Source of the DNA: Paenibacillus sp. FSL R5-0345
GTDB taxonomy: Bacteria; Bacillota; Bacilli; Paenibacillales; Paenibacillaceae
NCBI RefSeq assembly: GCF_000758585.1
Contig: NZ_CP009281.1
Location: 5,084,001 to 5,148,000 of the forward strand
DNA length: 64,000 nt
Reading direction: 5' to 3'
Positions 52,063-61,176 of this stretch are shown here, one piece after another. Below the pieces are notes generated by a model. The model was not told where the DNA came from and ran no database searches. It saw nothing but the letters and a program-made list of their open reading frames with translations. Made by a program: the position numbers and the translations under genes. Numbering within the stretch: position 1 is the stretch's first letter; each line of letters starts with the position of its first letter.

Positions 52063-55000
52063 GGTGTAGTTCCTCCTTTGCGGGACAGCAGATCCCAAAT
52101 AACGTCCTTCCCTGGCTTACCCAGATTGTTGTAGCCATTACCTTCCACGGCTTCATCGAACTGGCAGACGGGTCTAAAGGAACAGAATGTGCAGGCTGTC
52201 TCCTGCCCAATCCGGTATGGCTCAATCGCCACATCACCTTCCGTAATGCGTGTCCCGATATCCGAGATCGTTCCCCGAACGGATGATAATAAGTGCCCCC
52301 ATTGCTCTGGTGTAGCTACAGAAGCACTACTATAAAAACTGCCATCAGCTTTTACTGCTACAGGCACGATAGAAGAATACCCTTTGTCTAAAGTCGTATC
52401 CATCAAGGATACGACCTCGCGGTCTGCTGTAAGCAGTCCTTTCATCTTGAAGCGTTTCAGCAATTCTTGTTCTGCCTGTTCCTTGTTCATCCCGTTAGAT
52501 GAGGTTAACAGTGGGTCATGTACGTGAAAATACAGTGTCCCTGCTGGAAGCGCCGGTTGCCCGAGCCATTGCTCCGAGTACGTAAGCAGCACATCCAGAT
52601 AGGTCAGCATCTGTAGCGATAATCCATAGTACACTTCATGCAGTTTGAGATCTTTTTGAGACGATTTATAATCAATTACTCGCAGAAGAATTCCATTCTC
52701 TCCACGGGCCATGTCTACACGGTCAATCCGTCCAACAACCTCCATCACACAGCCATTCGGCAGCGTAATTCTTAAAGGAGGCAACTCCTTATCCGGTCCA
52801 AAATCCAGCTCCAGCCCTACCGGCTCAAAGCTACCTCGGCGGGCATGCTCGCCCAGAATCACAGAAGCACGTCCAACAATGTTTTTTAGCTTGCGGGAAA
52901 TGTATCCGTAACGTTTAGAGCTCATCAGAATTTCACCCTGTAGCATCGGCGATAAACGTTCTACCGTTTCACTTGCCTCACGCCGACATTCCTCTGGAGA
53001 CAAGCTTCCCCAGCCGCGGCCCTCTTCTTTCAGTCTTACCGCCATGTCACTTAACGCAGCATGGAACAGTTGTCCAATATCAGGTGCTTGCAGCTTATAT
53101 AGCTGGCGTTCCTTCAATCTAAGTCCATAGGATGCAAAATGGGAGAAGGAGCAAGCAACAAACTTCTCCATCCGGGACACACTGCCACGCAGTGTCGATC
53201 CCCCATACAATCGCAGGCTAGTACCTCGCTTTAGCTTCGTTCCCTCATTACGATAAAACAATGAACTGAGCAGACGTTTCAGTTCGAGGCTTCGTTTCTC
53301 ATCAGACGCAAACCAATTATAAACATCCCACCACAATACAGGTATCTCGGTCCCTTGACGCCACTGGCGTAGCTGCATAATCAATGCACGAAGACTCTGT
53401 TCTGGATGACCAATGTAACCCAGGTGAATGGAATCTCTGACTTCATCTGGTAGTCCCGCAGAGGGAAGTGTGGATAGGATGTGCTCATGAACCCTTGGGA
53501 ACATTCTATGCAAATGACGGATTACCTCAGAGGGAAGAAGCGCCTTGCCCTCATCATCAGCAGTGGCGTAGCTAATCCAGAGCTTTCGACTTCCTGTCGT
53601 TAGCGCATTATAGATCAAAAACCGCTCGTCCAGCAGCTTACGAGAAGCACCAGGAGCAAGCTCCATACCGGCGTTCTCAAGCACAGAGCGTTCGCCTTCC
53701 GAGAGAATTCCATCTTCCTTAAACTGCGCAGGCACAACACCTTCATTAAATCCAAGCAAAAAAGCGTATTTAACTCCCGTTGGTCGAGTCCGATCCATGT
53801 TACCAACCAGTACTTGATCGAGCGCGGGAGGAACAAGTCCCATCTTAAGCTCAGCAAGTCCTGTCTCTAGGACTCCGGTGAACACATCAAATTCAAGTCT
53901 TTCGTTGCCCATCATTTCAACGATCTGATCAAGCAGATCAAGCACTGCACCCCACAGCTGACTATGTTCTCTAGCCTTCTCGGGTTGCCCCTTCTCCATA
54001 GAATCAACACTAAGTTTCTCCAGCTTTCGAGCAACATCCGTCTCATCCAGCAGCTTGTACACGGCGGTACAAAGTTCAAGACCGCTTCTACTCTTCTGTA
54101 TCCGTTTCTCAAAAGCAAATAGAGGACCCGTTATACTGGCACGGCATCGTTCCATCGTAGCAAGCAGTTCTTCATCCATCTGTCTGCCGCCTTCCAGCGA
54201 CAAGCTAGGAATTCCTTTCCAAGAACGGCCATCCGTCCAGCGATACCCTTGAATCCCACAAGCCAGCACATAATTCTCTAAATCATCCATATCCTCACGC
54301 GTAATACTCCCGTCCAGCGGCAGCAAAAGCTCTGTCTTTACGCAGCGGAAAACATCCTCGAAGCGCCAGCGTCGACGCACTACATCCAATGCGGAACGTA
54401 CAAACTCTACCAATGGATGATGCAGCTCATTTACCTTCTGGTCCAGAAAAAATGGCACTCCATAATCTTGGAACAACGGTTTAATCAGCTGTTCGTAATC
54501 TCCAATATTACGCATTAATACGGCCATTTCACCATATTTTGCACCTTCATCTCGTGCCAGCCTGATCATTTCACGCAGCGCTCCCTCAACCTCTGCTCTG
54601 TGAGAAACTGCTGCACCTATAGATATTGCTTCATTTGCCAGTTCATCTGCACCAAACCAGACCTTTCGACGGTCATATCCCCTTTCGAGATGAGCAAGAG
54701 CAGGACTTTCTTCAAAACGCGGAAGAACCGCTGGCTCCAAAAGCTCGTCCCACACATCCATGCCCAGCTCTTCAGCTATTCCACGCAGTTTAATGTAAGT
54801 AACCGCAGTTGGGTGAAATAATTCAAGCTCATTCAACTGATCTCCATAGGGATAGGAGCGATCAAGTGTAAGTGAGACGGTCAACTTCGATGCTTGCTGC
54901 ATTAATTCTCTAAGCACTACGAATTCCTGTGGGGTAAAGCCATGGAACCCATCTACCCAAATCTCCGCTCCACGAATGTAGGAGGAATCAGGAATATGCT

Positions 55001-55571
55001 CAGCTAGTTCCGCTAAACGATCCTCTTCATCGATGTAGAGACGCGACATCTCCTTCTCTAAATCGCTGAATACCACCTGTAAATCATCCAGCTTTCCTTC
55101 AAGAATAGGGCTTCTTGCAATAGCGCCTCGCATTGCAGACAACTGTTCCTCTAAATCAGTGGAAGCCAAGCAACAACGCTTCATCTCCGTATGCAGTTGA
55201 TTCAGCCGTTCCACAAAACCCGGTCTGTCTGCTGAGGCACCGAACAATTTCAGTTCCTCTTTGCGACGGCGGATAATTTTATAAATTAACATCTTTTTGC
55301 CTTCTTCACTGATAGGCAGGCTAGCGCTACCCCCAGTTTCCTGTTTCACCCGATAGGCAAGCCGAGAAAAGCTTAGTGTCTGCGCCCGAATGCTCCCCTT
55401 CACATTCCCTACGGTGAGAAGCCCCCGTTCTGCTCCAAAGGAACCTTGCTCTGGTACTAGAATAATGATCGGTGCGCCAAGAGGCTCCTTCTCTAATGAA
55501 GAAGAGATAGACTCCCATATTTTTGTTGTCTTGCCACTGCCTGAGCGGCCTAGTAAAAAGGTTACCGACAT
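52059..55571 (-). CDS. addB: AddB, helicase-nuclease subunit
   Basis: 1170-aa partner of AddA. Walker A GRSGSGKT at 8-15, an inactivated helicase-like body, and a C-terminal RecB-type nuclease (VIDYKSS) with a Fe-S cluster built from VACSF upstream and CTFCSFRPVC near the end. The ATG at 55571 has GGAG 10 nt upstream; a 15-codon longer frame is unsupported. First gene of addB-addA-sbcD-sbcC. Confidence 0.95.
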   Translation of the reverse strand: MSVTFLLGRSGSGKTTKIWESISSSLEKEPLGAPIIILVPEQGSFGAERGLLTVGNVKGSIRAQTLSFSRLAYRVKQETGGSASLPISEEGKKMLIYKIIRRRKEELKLFGASADRPGFVERLNQLHTEMKRCCLASTDLEEQLSAMRGAIARSPILEGKLDDLQVVFSDLEKEMSRLYIDEEDRLAELAEHIPDSSYIRGAEIWVDGFHGFTPQEFVVLRELMQQASKLTVSLTLDRSYPYGDQLNELELFHPTAVTYIKLRGIAEELGMDVWDELLEPAVLPRFEESPALAHLERGYDRRKVWFGADELANEAISIGAAVSHRAEVEGALREMIRLARDEGAKYGEMAVLMRNIGDYEQLIKPLFQDYGVPFFLDQKVNELHHPLVEFVRSALDVVRRRWRFEDVFRCVKTELLLPLDGSITREDMDDLENYVLACGIQGYRWTDGRSWKGIPSLSLEGGRQMDEELLATMERCRASITGPLFAFEKRIQKSRSGLELCTAVYKLLDETDVARKLEKLSVDSMEKGQPEKAREHSQLWGAVLDLLDQIVEMMGNERLEFDVFTGVLETGLAELKMGLVPPALDQVLVGNMDRTRPTGVKYAFLLGFNEGVVPAQFKEDGILSEGERSVLENAGMELAPGASRKLLDERFLIYNALTTGSRKLWISYATADDEGKALLPSEVIRHLHRMFPRVHEHILSTLPSAGLPDEVRDSIHLGYIGHPEQSLRALIMQLRQWRQGTEIPVLWWDVYNWFASDEKRSLELKRLLSSLFYRNEGTKLKRGTSLRLYGGSTLRGSVSRMEKFVACSFSHFASYGLRLKERQLYKLQAPDIGQLFHAALSDMAVRLKEEGRGWGSLSPEECRREASETVERLSPMLQGEILMSSKRYGYISRKLKNIVGRASVILGEHARRGSFEPVGLELDFGPDKELPPLRITLPNGCVMEVVGRIDRVDMARGENGILLRVIDYKSSQKDLKLHEVYYGLSLQMLTYLDVLLTYSEQWLGQPALPAGTLYFHVHDPLLTSSNGMNKEQAEQELLKRFKMKGLLTADREVVSLMDTTLDKGYSSIVPVAVKADGSFYSSASVATPEQWGHLLSSVRGTISDIGTRITEGDVAIEPYRIGQETACTFCSFRPVCQFDEAVEGNGYNNLGKPGKDVIWDLLSRKGGTTP

Positions 55572-55934
55572 AAATGATAGACTCCTTCCGTAGCGGAGAA
55601 AATGTATATGATACAAGGTGAAATACTCACCGTGTGATGATGTTCAAATGAAAAAGTTCAGTCGTTCCTCGTCCCCTCAGTATAGCATAACTGCACAAAT
55701 CAGAACATGCGTTTGCTAGTATTTTCTAATGATTTACAATAAAAAAACTACGAAATAAACAGCAACTAACGTATTTTGTTGACTTGCTGTTTAGTATTTC
55801 TAGTTTGTTAATACCCGGTGCGCAACGTTCGATACTTTCTGTTTGGAGCGTAGAGTTAGGGTTCGAGGTTCTCCATCAACATTCTGCGTTCAACACTCAA
55901 CATTTTTGCTTCTGCTAGCTACATTAATTACTTG

Positions 55935-55990
55935 CGGACTCAGGAGTCGTTATTCATGAATTTCGAGCTGTTCTGGCAACTTTTCGGACT
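55935..55990 (+). repeat. 56-bp repeat, left copy
   Basis: CGGACTCAGGAGTCG...CAACTTTTCGGACT. 53 of 56 positions are identical to 58427-58482, same orientation. Confidence 0.9.
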
Positions 55991-56434
55991 CCAGTGAAGC
56001 TATTCGTCGCGAAAGTCCCCCATCTCGGCTAGTTTGAGGTCAATAGCGCCTGTGGAGTCCGCAACGGTCAAAATCTAGGCTTTTTTCGCTGTTTAGTTTC
56101 GTTTGAGTCCTATAGCAACTTCTTCCCTATGAACACCCTAAAGACTGGAGTCGTTGATTTAACGCCGTTTCTGAATTGAAAAATCTTCAGCTATTGAAAA
56201 ATAACGTTTAGACTGATCCATTAAAAGAAGCAGCGGCAGACCAAAACTTGATAAATAAAGTCTTAGACTGCCGCTGTTATCGTTGAACTAACGCATACTA
56301 ATCCTAAGAGGCTTATAGCGTTATCTGCCAGTTAGCTTAATAGATAACATTTAACTATAGTTAAATATTTTTCTAATCGGCGAAGTATAACGTTCTTGTC
56401 CTCAGTCAGGGGCAAGAAACATGATTCTTTAATC

Positions 56435-56458
56435 AAAAAAAGCCGCTAAATTAGCGAC
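56435..56458 (-). terminator. intrinsic terminator of the MerR gene
   Basis: Minus strand GTCGCTAA-TTTAGCGGC followed by seven T. Confidence 0.8.
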
Positions 56459-56465
56459 TTCCAAT

Positions 56466-57260
56466 CTAACATGAGCGTTTCTTAATGAACAGTTGTATCT
56501 GATAATCCCACTGCAATATTCCAGTCACAATAATGTTATGAAGAACAAAATCTGGACACACATCGTATTCCGTCTTTGCCCTTTCAAGTAAATTTTGTAA
56601 TACAGCATTCTTATTCTCTTCGGTACAAATTGCACACAGATAGTCCCCTTCTGGTAGCACAGTCAGCCCCTCTAAAGACGGATATTTCAAGCAAACAGCA
56701 AATAATCGTGTTATTCCTTCAGTCGTGAACATTCCTGCCATATCTTCAAACAGAAATTCTGAATGCAGAGACGTTTCAATTTGTTGATAGAAATGTCTGT
56801 GGTAATCCCATAAATTCTTAAGTGTGGGGCTTTCCATTTTATTTGAAAGCATAATTACCCTTTCCTCTATGTGTCTGACAAAGTAATTTTCACTTTGACT
56901 ATAACCGTCGTGGAACTTATTTTCATAATGTAGATAGGCACGTTTAATTTTCGATTTTGCATACTGCAGACGAGCAATTTTATCGTCTGCTCTTTTTTCT
57001 GCTTGTTTTAGAAATGCAATTACTTTAGAGAGATCATTCTGCTGCAAAATATCTTTAATATCCATTAAAGTAAGATCCATTGCTTTGAGCAGTTCAATGG
57101 TTTGCAGCTTTACGAGCTCCTGCTCGGAATAGTATCGATATCCCGACATTTCATCTTTATGGCAAGGCTTGACTAATCCAATACGATCATAGTGCCGCAA
57201 GGTCTCAGTGGTCATCTCTACGATCTCTGCCGCTTGCTTAATTGTAAAATAGTTGTTCAT
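56466..57260 (-). CDS. MerR family transcriptional regulator
   Basis: 264-aa regulator. N-terminal MerR winged helix (YFTIKQAAEIVEMTTETLRH, GYRYYSEQELVKLQTIELL), a coiled-coil dimer helix (about 75-125) and a C-terminal effector-type domain of about 140 residues that I cannot assign. The ATG at 57260 follows AGAGGG. Divergent from a MerR-type promoter (57271-57301) that would drive the plus-strand lipoprotein gene. Codon use looks more AT-rich than the neighbouring housekeeping genes. Confidence 0.9.
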   Translation of the reverse strand: MNNYFTIKQAAEIVEMTTETLRHYDRIGLVKPCHKDEMSGYRYYSEQELVKLQTIELLKAMDLTLMDIKDILQQNDLSKVIAFLKQAEKRADDKIARLQYAKSKIKRAYLHYENKFHDGYSQSENYFVRHIEERVIMLSNKMESPTLKNLWDYHRHFYQQIETSLHSEFLFEDMAGMFTTEGITRLFAVCLKYPSLEGLTVLPEGDYLCAICTEENKNAVLQNLLERAKTEYDVCPDFVLHNIIVTGILQWDYQIQLFIKKRSC

Positions 57261-57270
57261 ATCTACCCTC

Positions 57271-57301
57271 TTGACCTTTTTGTAACACAAAAGTTTATGA
57301 T
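57271..57301 (+). promoter_or_regulatory. MerR-type promoter with 19-bp spacer
   Basis: TTGACC (57271-57276), 19-bp spacer, TATGAT (57296-57301). The spacer holds the dyad TTTTGT-AAC-ACAAAA. Over-long spacers with a dyad are the hallmark of MerR-controlled promoters. Confidence 0.75.
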
Positions 57302-57372
57302 GATTAAAACATATGCGACTGATAAACGCAACGAAATACAAAATGAATTTATTACCAGAAAGGAAGGCAAAC

Positions 57373-57591
57373 ATGAAGAACTAAACCATGTATCAAAGGA
57401 TTATCAAACATGTATTGCTGTCTATGCAGTCATATTGGTATGGTCGGCTGACAGATCCTACTTTAGTGACTATCATTTTGTGTATTTATTCCAATCCAAC
57501 CCTTGCAACATATTTGGTAGACTTTTTCAATATTATTTGTTCAACTCTAATGCTTTGTTGCATATCGGAACTTGTCTGCATAACAGCTTAA
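57373..57591 (+). pseudogene. possible decayed small membrane protein gene
   Basis: AAAGGAAGG stands 5 nt before ATG AAG AAC TAA at 57373; beyond that stop the same frame stays open from the ATG at 57388 to 57591 (67 codons, hydrophobic C-terminal half). It looks like a gene interrupted at codon 4, or a short leader followed by an unrecognised protein. No family recognised. Confidence 0.3.
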
Positions 57592-57655
57592 GATTGGCAT
57601 TCGTAGGACAGGCTATATTTAAAAGAAAAATGATTTAACGAAGGAGCGTTTTATA

Positions 57656-58330
57656 ATGAAAAGTACTGCAAAAAAATTACTAACTACTATAGGCATATTG
57701 GTGACACTATTGATATCATTAGCAGGATGTTCCTCCGACTCCACTTCCATGGAGGAAAAAAATTACACCATACCTGCCCAAAAGATTGATACCTTAACAA
57801 TTGATGTAAAAGACAAAAAAATAAATATCCTCCAATCTAAAGATGAACAAATTCATATTGTTTACTATGAAAGTGAGAAAGATTTTTACAAGATTGATCT
57901 ATCTGACGATAAAGAACTGTCAATGGTAAGTGACAGTAATAAGGAATGGAACGACTATATCGGAGGAAAAGGCTCGCAAGTAACCAGAACTATTCAGGTA
58001 TGGATACCTGATGCAACTTTAAAAAATTTGAGTTTAAAAACATCAAATGAAAGTATCGTATTACCAACAATCATGTTTTTAGGGACAGTGGAAGTAAACA
58101 TAAATAACGGAAATATCCAACTGGACAAATTGAATGTAGGGACGGCTATAACCCTTGAAACAAAAAACGGAAATATTAGCGGTTCAATTTCAGGGTCATA
58201 TGATGATTTCGCGATCTTAAGCAAGGTAAAGAAAGGTGATAGCAATTTGCCTGCCAATAAAGAGAATGGTTCAAAAAAACTATCTGCTTATACAAATAAC
58301 GGCGATATTAACTTACAATTTTCTGAGTAG
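57656..58330 (+). CDS. DUF4097-like lipoprotein
   Basis: 224-aa lipoprotein: signal helix and lipobox LAGC (Cys25), then a beta-helical domain with repeats of the type EVNINNGNIQLDKL and TLETKNGNISGSISG, and a final TNNGDINLQF. This is the DUF4097 adhesin-like beta strand family. Role unknown; surface-attached. AAGGAG precedes the ATG. Probably controlled by the divergent MerR regulator. Confidence 0.85.
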   Translation: MKSTAKKLLTTIGILVTLLISLAGCSSDSTSMEEKNYTIPAQKIDTLTIDVKDKKINILQSKDEQIHIVYYESEKDFYKIDLSDDKELSMVSDSNKEWNDYIGGKGSQVTRTIQVWIPDATLKNLSLKTSNESIVLPTIMFLGTVEVNINNGNIQLDKLNVGTAITLETKNGNISGSISGSYDDFAILSKVKKGDSNLPANKENGSKKLSAYTNNGDINLQFSE

Positions 58331-58381
58331 TGATGTACCCGAGAGCCAAAATTAAGCTTGATCGTGACTTCCTTCAAAATA

Positions 58382-58413
58382 AAGTATAAGCCGCATTACA
58401 GCGGCTTATACTT
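58382..58413 (+). terminator. intrinsic terminator of the lipoprotein gene
   Basis: AAGTATAAGCCGC-ATTACA-GCGGCTTATACTT, a 13-bp perfect stem followed by TCT. Confidence 0.75.
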
Positions 58414-58426
58414 TCTGGATTACATT

Positions 58427-58482
58427 CGGACTCAGGAGTCGCTATTCATGAATTTCGTGCTGTTTTGGCAACTTTTCGGACT
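58427..58482 (+). repeat. 56-bp repeat, right copy
   Basis: Same orientation as 55935-55990, differing at three positions. The pair brackets the MerR/lipoprotein block. Confidence 0.9.
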
Positions 58483-58533
58483 AAGTGGACAAACCTTGTT
58501 AATCCCGAATTCAACTTTTTTTCAGAACATAAC

Positions 58534-58581
58534 AAAAAATCCGCAAAAGGAGACCTCAAATGAGGACTCCTTTTACGGATT
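58534..58581 (-). terminator. intrinsic terminator of the rRNA methyltransferase gene
   Basis: Minus strand AATCCGTAAAAGGAG ... CTCCTTTTGCGGATT then TTTT. Confidence 0.88.
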
Positions 58582-58612
58582 AAAATCCATTACCTATATG
58601 TGAACAGTCAGC

Positions 58613-60037
58613 TTACTTCTTACTCCGCACTTCAAAAATCGCAAACTTCAGATAGTGTCCTTCGTTAACGCCTAGAATCTGCGGATGGTCTTTTCCTGCG
58701 GCACGCCATTCCACAAGTCTCAATACTTTACCAGCATCTTTTGCTGCGTCTGCAATCGTTTCGAGGAATAGGTCCGGCTGCATGTGGTACGAACAACTTG
58801 CTGTAACCAAATATCCACCTTCATTCACCAACTTCATGCCATGCAGATTAATATCCTTATAACCGCGGCATGCACCTGCTACTGCACTTTTAGTTTTGGC
58901 AAACGCTGGAGGGTCTAGGATAACTACATCCCAAGTTCTGCCTCCACCTGCTGTCATCGGTTTGGAGGTATCGGTTTTGGTTGCTTTGCCCCCAGATTTA
59001 GCATTTGTAGTCGCTGCTGTTGATTCCGTTCCGCTTGCAACCGTCGCCCGCTCTGAACGTTCCTCCACCCCCTTGACCTGATTGCGCAGATAGGCAAAAG
59101 CATCATCCACTACAAATTCCACTCGGTCACTAAAGCCATTCAGCTCCACATTGACCTTCGCACTCTCTATAGCATGAGCGGAAACATCTAGGCAGGTTAC
59201 TTTTTTCGCGCCATATTTGCATGCATGCAGAGTGAAGCTGCCTGTGTGCGAGAAGCATTCCAGCACTGTAGCACCATCCCAATAAGGGAAGGTTACGTGT
59301 TTACCACTCTTATTTACCGGCAAAGTCTGTAGCGAGCCGTCTTCTGTTTCGATTTCTTGCAGTGTTATGCCGCTTCGTCCACCCCAGCCCTTCATGAGTG
59401 GCGCAATGGATGCTCTATTCTCACGCTGATCAAAGAAATAACCTGTCTTCTGGCCTTCTTCAATATCTACTACCAGCTTCAAGCCATTCTCACTTACAGT
59501 AACATGCCGTGGACATTCCCCGTATAGCACCCCTGTAGTCTGCTCCAACCCTTCCAGCTCGCGCACGCTAACATCACTGCGTTCATAAATACCACGCGGT
59601 GCCATAACCTGTACAAGTGCTTCAACAATCTCTGTACGGCGCTTGTCCATTCCGAGTGTAAGCAGCTGCACAACTAGAATATCTCCGAACCGATCCACAA
59701 TAAGCCCTGGTAAAAAGTCCGCTTCACCATATACCAAACGGTAAGCATCTGCTCCCGGCAGGAACCGATTTCTATGCTGCAGACAATTCTCGAACCGCTC
59801 AGCGAAAAAAGCGGTGTCCATGATAGCCAAAGGTCCCTGTGATACAATTCTCACCCGAATTTGTGATGCTGGATTGTAATATCCTACAGCCAGAAACCGA
59901 CCTTGATGATTAAGGACATCAACCAATCCTCCTGCTTCTGGGTTTCCTTCTACTGATGCCACTTCACCTGCGTAGACCCATGGATGGCCCTGTTCTAGTC
60001 TCTTTTTGCGATTACGTTCTAAAATAACCGATGCCAA
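58613..60037 (-). CDS. RlmI-like 23S rRNA (cytosine-C5) methyltransferase
   Basis: 474-aa class I SAM methyltransferase: N-terminal PUA domain (about 1-75, RLEQGHPWVYAGEV), a linker domain, and a Rossmann domain with VLECFSHTGSFTLHA, CLDVSAHAIESAK, VILDPPAFAK. Family members are near 390-400 aa; the extra length comes from two polar insertions, about 217-249 and 321-362, the latter Thr/Ser/Ala/Gly-rich. Start is a TTG at 60037 with GGGAG 9 nt upstream. Monocistronic with a strong terminator. Confidence 0.9.
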   Translation of the reverse strand: MASVILERNRKKRLEQGHPWVYAGEVASVEGNPEAGGLVDVLNHQGRFLAVGYYNPASQIRVRIVSQGPLAIMDTAFFAERFENCLQHRNRFLPGADAYRLVYGEADFLPGLIVDRFGDILVVQLLTLGMDKRRTEIVEALVQVMAPRGIYERSDVSVRELEGLEQTTGVLYGECPRHVTVSENGLKLVVDIEEGQKTGYFFDQRENRASIAPLMKGWGGRSGITLQEIETEDGSLQTLPVNKSGKHVTFPYWDGATVLECFSHTGSFTLHACKYGAKKVTCLDVSAHAIESAKVNVELNGFSDRVEFVVDDAFAYLRNQVKGVEERSERATVASGTESTAATTNAKSGGKATKTDTSKPMTAGGGRTWDVVILDPPAFAKTKSAVAGACRGYKDINLHGMKLVNEGGYLVTASCSYHMQPDLFLETIADAAKDAGKVLRLVEWRAAGKDHPQILGVNEGHYLKFAIFEVRSKK

Positions 60038-60136
60038 TAACTTCAACTCCCTGTTTTTCTAAAAATGATTTTATACATGTCCTACACGTTACTTTCATAT
60101 ATTGGTGTACAACCCTCGTCCAAAGGAGTATGCCCT

Positions 60137-61123
60137 ATGTTCCGTGATCTGCTTTTCCCTATCATATATGGTCTTGTCATTTTTCTGGCTGGCATGAAGC
60201 TAATGGAAACCGCGTTGTCCAAGCTTGCAGGCCCTCTGTTAACTACAAGCCTGAATAAGGCTACTTCTACACCTATTAAAGGCTTGATTGCAAGCAGCGT
60301 ACTGTCAGCCCTGCTCCAGAGCAGCACTGCAGTAACTGTACTCACCATCGGCATGGTAAATGCCGGCCTGCTCACCTATGCTCGTACACTCGGCATTATC
60401 TTAGGCAGCAACATCGGTACCACTTTGACTACAGAATTGATCGGACTTCACATCAATTCCATGGCTTCCCCACTGCTGGCTGCCTCGCTGAGTCTGTGGG
60501 CAGCAGCCGTTATAGCTGGGGAATTACCGCATACGTCACGAGCGGCAATACTGTGCCGGAAAATATCAGAACCGCTGCAATTCATCAGCCTGGCTGTATC
60601 AGGATTCGCTCTAGTCCTATGGGGAATCGCAGTTATGCAGTCCATCGGCGGGACACTTCAGGAGAGTGGCCTATTCCTCTGGTTCCTGGATCATGCTGCC
60701 ACAAGTGTCCTGTGGGGACTAGCCGCTGGCGCCTGTCTAACAGCCCTGCTACATAGCAGTGCAGCGGTTATTGCCATGGCAATGAGCATTGCTGCCTCGG
60801 GTGCCATGCCCCCAGAGCTCGGCATAGCCATCGTGCTCGGTGCTAACGTCGGCACCTGCGTCACAGCTGTCATTGCTTCCATCGGCGGCTCATCATCTGG
60901 TGTCTTCGTCGCTTGGTCGCATGTAGCCCTTAACATTGGCGGAGCGTTGTTATTCCTGCCACTTATCGGGCCCCTACAAGCAACTGCTGCATGGATTGGC
61001 GGAGGGGTCGCCTCACAAATCGCCCATGCACAGACTATTTTTAATGTAGTATGCTCGCTAATCGCACTCCCATTATGTTACCTGCCTGTATGGTCAAGAC
61101 TGGAGAAACGTCTTCAATCGTAA
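60137..61123 (+). CDS. Na/Pi cotransporter family protein
   Basis: 328-aa membrane protein with two inverted repeats carrying the QSS-type motifs (LLQSSTAVTVLTIGMV and LLHSSAAVIAMAMSIA) and glycine-rich GSNIGTTLT/GANVGTCVT, as in NptA/YjbB transporters. The C-terminal PhoU-like domain of longer relatives is absent. It may move phosphate or another anion with sodium. The ATG at 60137 has AAAGGAG upstream; an in-frame earlier ATG is unsupported. Divergent to the methyltransferase gene. Confidence 0.9.
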   Translation: MFRDLLFPIIYGLVIFLAGMKLMETALSKLAGPLLTTSLNKATSTPIKGLIASSVLSALLQSSTAVTVLTIGMVNAGLLTYARTLGIILGSNIGTTLTTELIGLHINSMASPLLAASLSLWAAAVIAGELPHTSRAAILCRKISEPLQFISLAVSGFALVLWGIAVMQSIGGTLQESGLFLWFLDHAATSVLWGLAAGACLTALLHSSAAVIAMAMSIAASGAMPPELGIAIVLGANVGTCVTAVIASIGGSSSGVFVAWSHVALNIGGALLFLPLIGPLQATAAWIGGGVASQIAHAQTIFNVVCSLIALPLCYLPVWSRLEKRLQS

Positions 61124-61176
61124 CGATATACTGTAACGCCTAAAACCCAAACTTTCCACAACTGTACTATTATACT

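Larger units (their letters stand above)
55572..56465. other. 894-bp gene-free region upstream of addB
   Basis: No supported gene. It holds repeat copy 1 of the GGACTC family (55935-55990), further degenerate GGAGTC/GGACTC units to about 56160, a 9-bp stem CAGCGGCAG/CTGCCGCTG (about 56230-56275) and the terminator of the MerR gene. Confidence 0.65.
57261..57655. promoter_or_regulatory. 395-bp region between MerR gene and lipoprotein gene
   Basis: Contains the MerR-type promoter at its left end and a possible decayed small gene (57370-57638). No intact gene with known relatives is evident. Confidence 0.55.

Noticed and set aside
53600..55600. Insertion sequence or transposase remnants near the repeat-rich flank of addB
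   Set aside because: The whole stretch is intact addB; no transposase-like frame is found in the adjoining gap.
56230..56275. Terminator at the CAGCGGCAG/CTGCCGCTG stem
   Set aside because: Long loop and no proper T-run on either strand; no gene ends there.
58358..58603. 81-codon plus-strand frame after the lipoprotein gene
   Set aside because: It crosses a terminator, the 56-bp repeat and another terminator; no coding signal.
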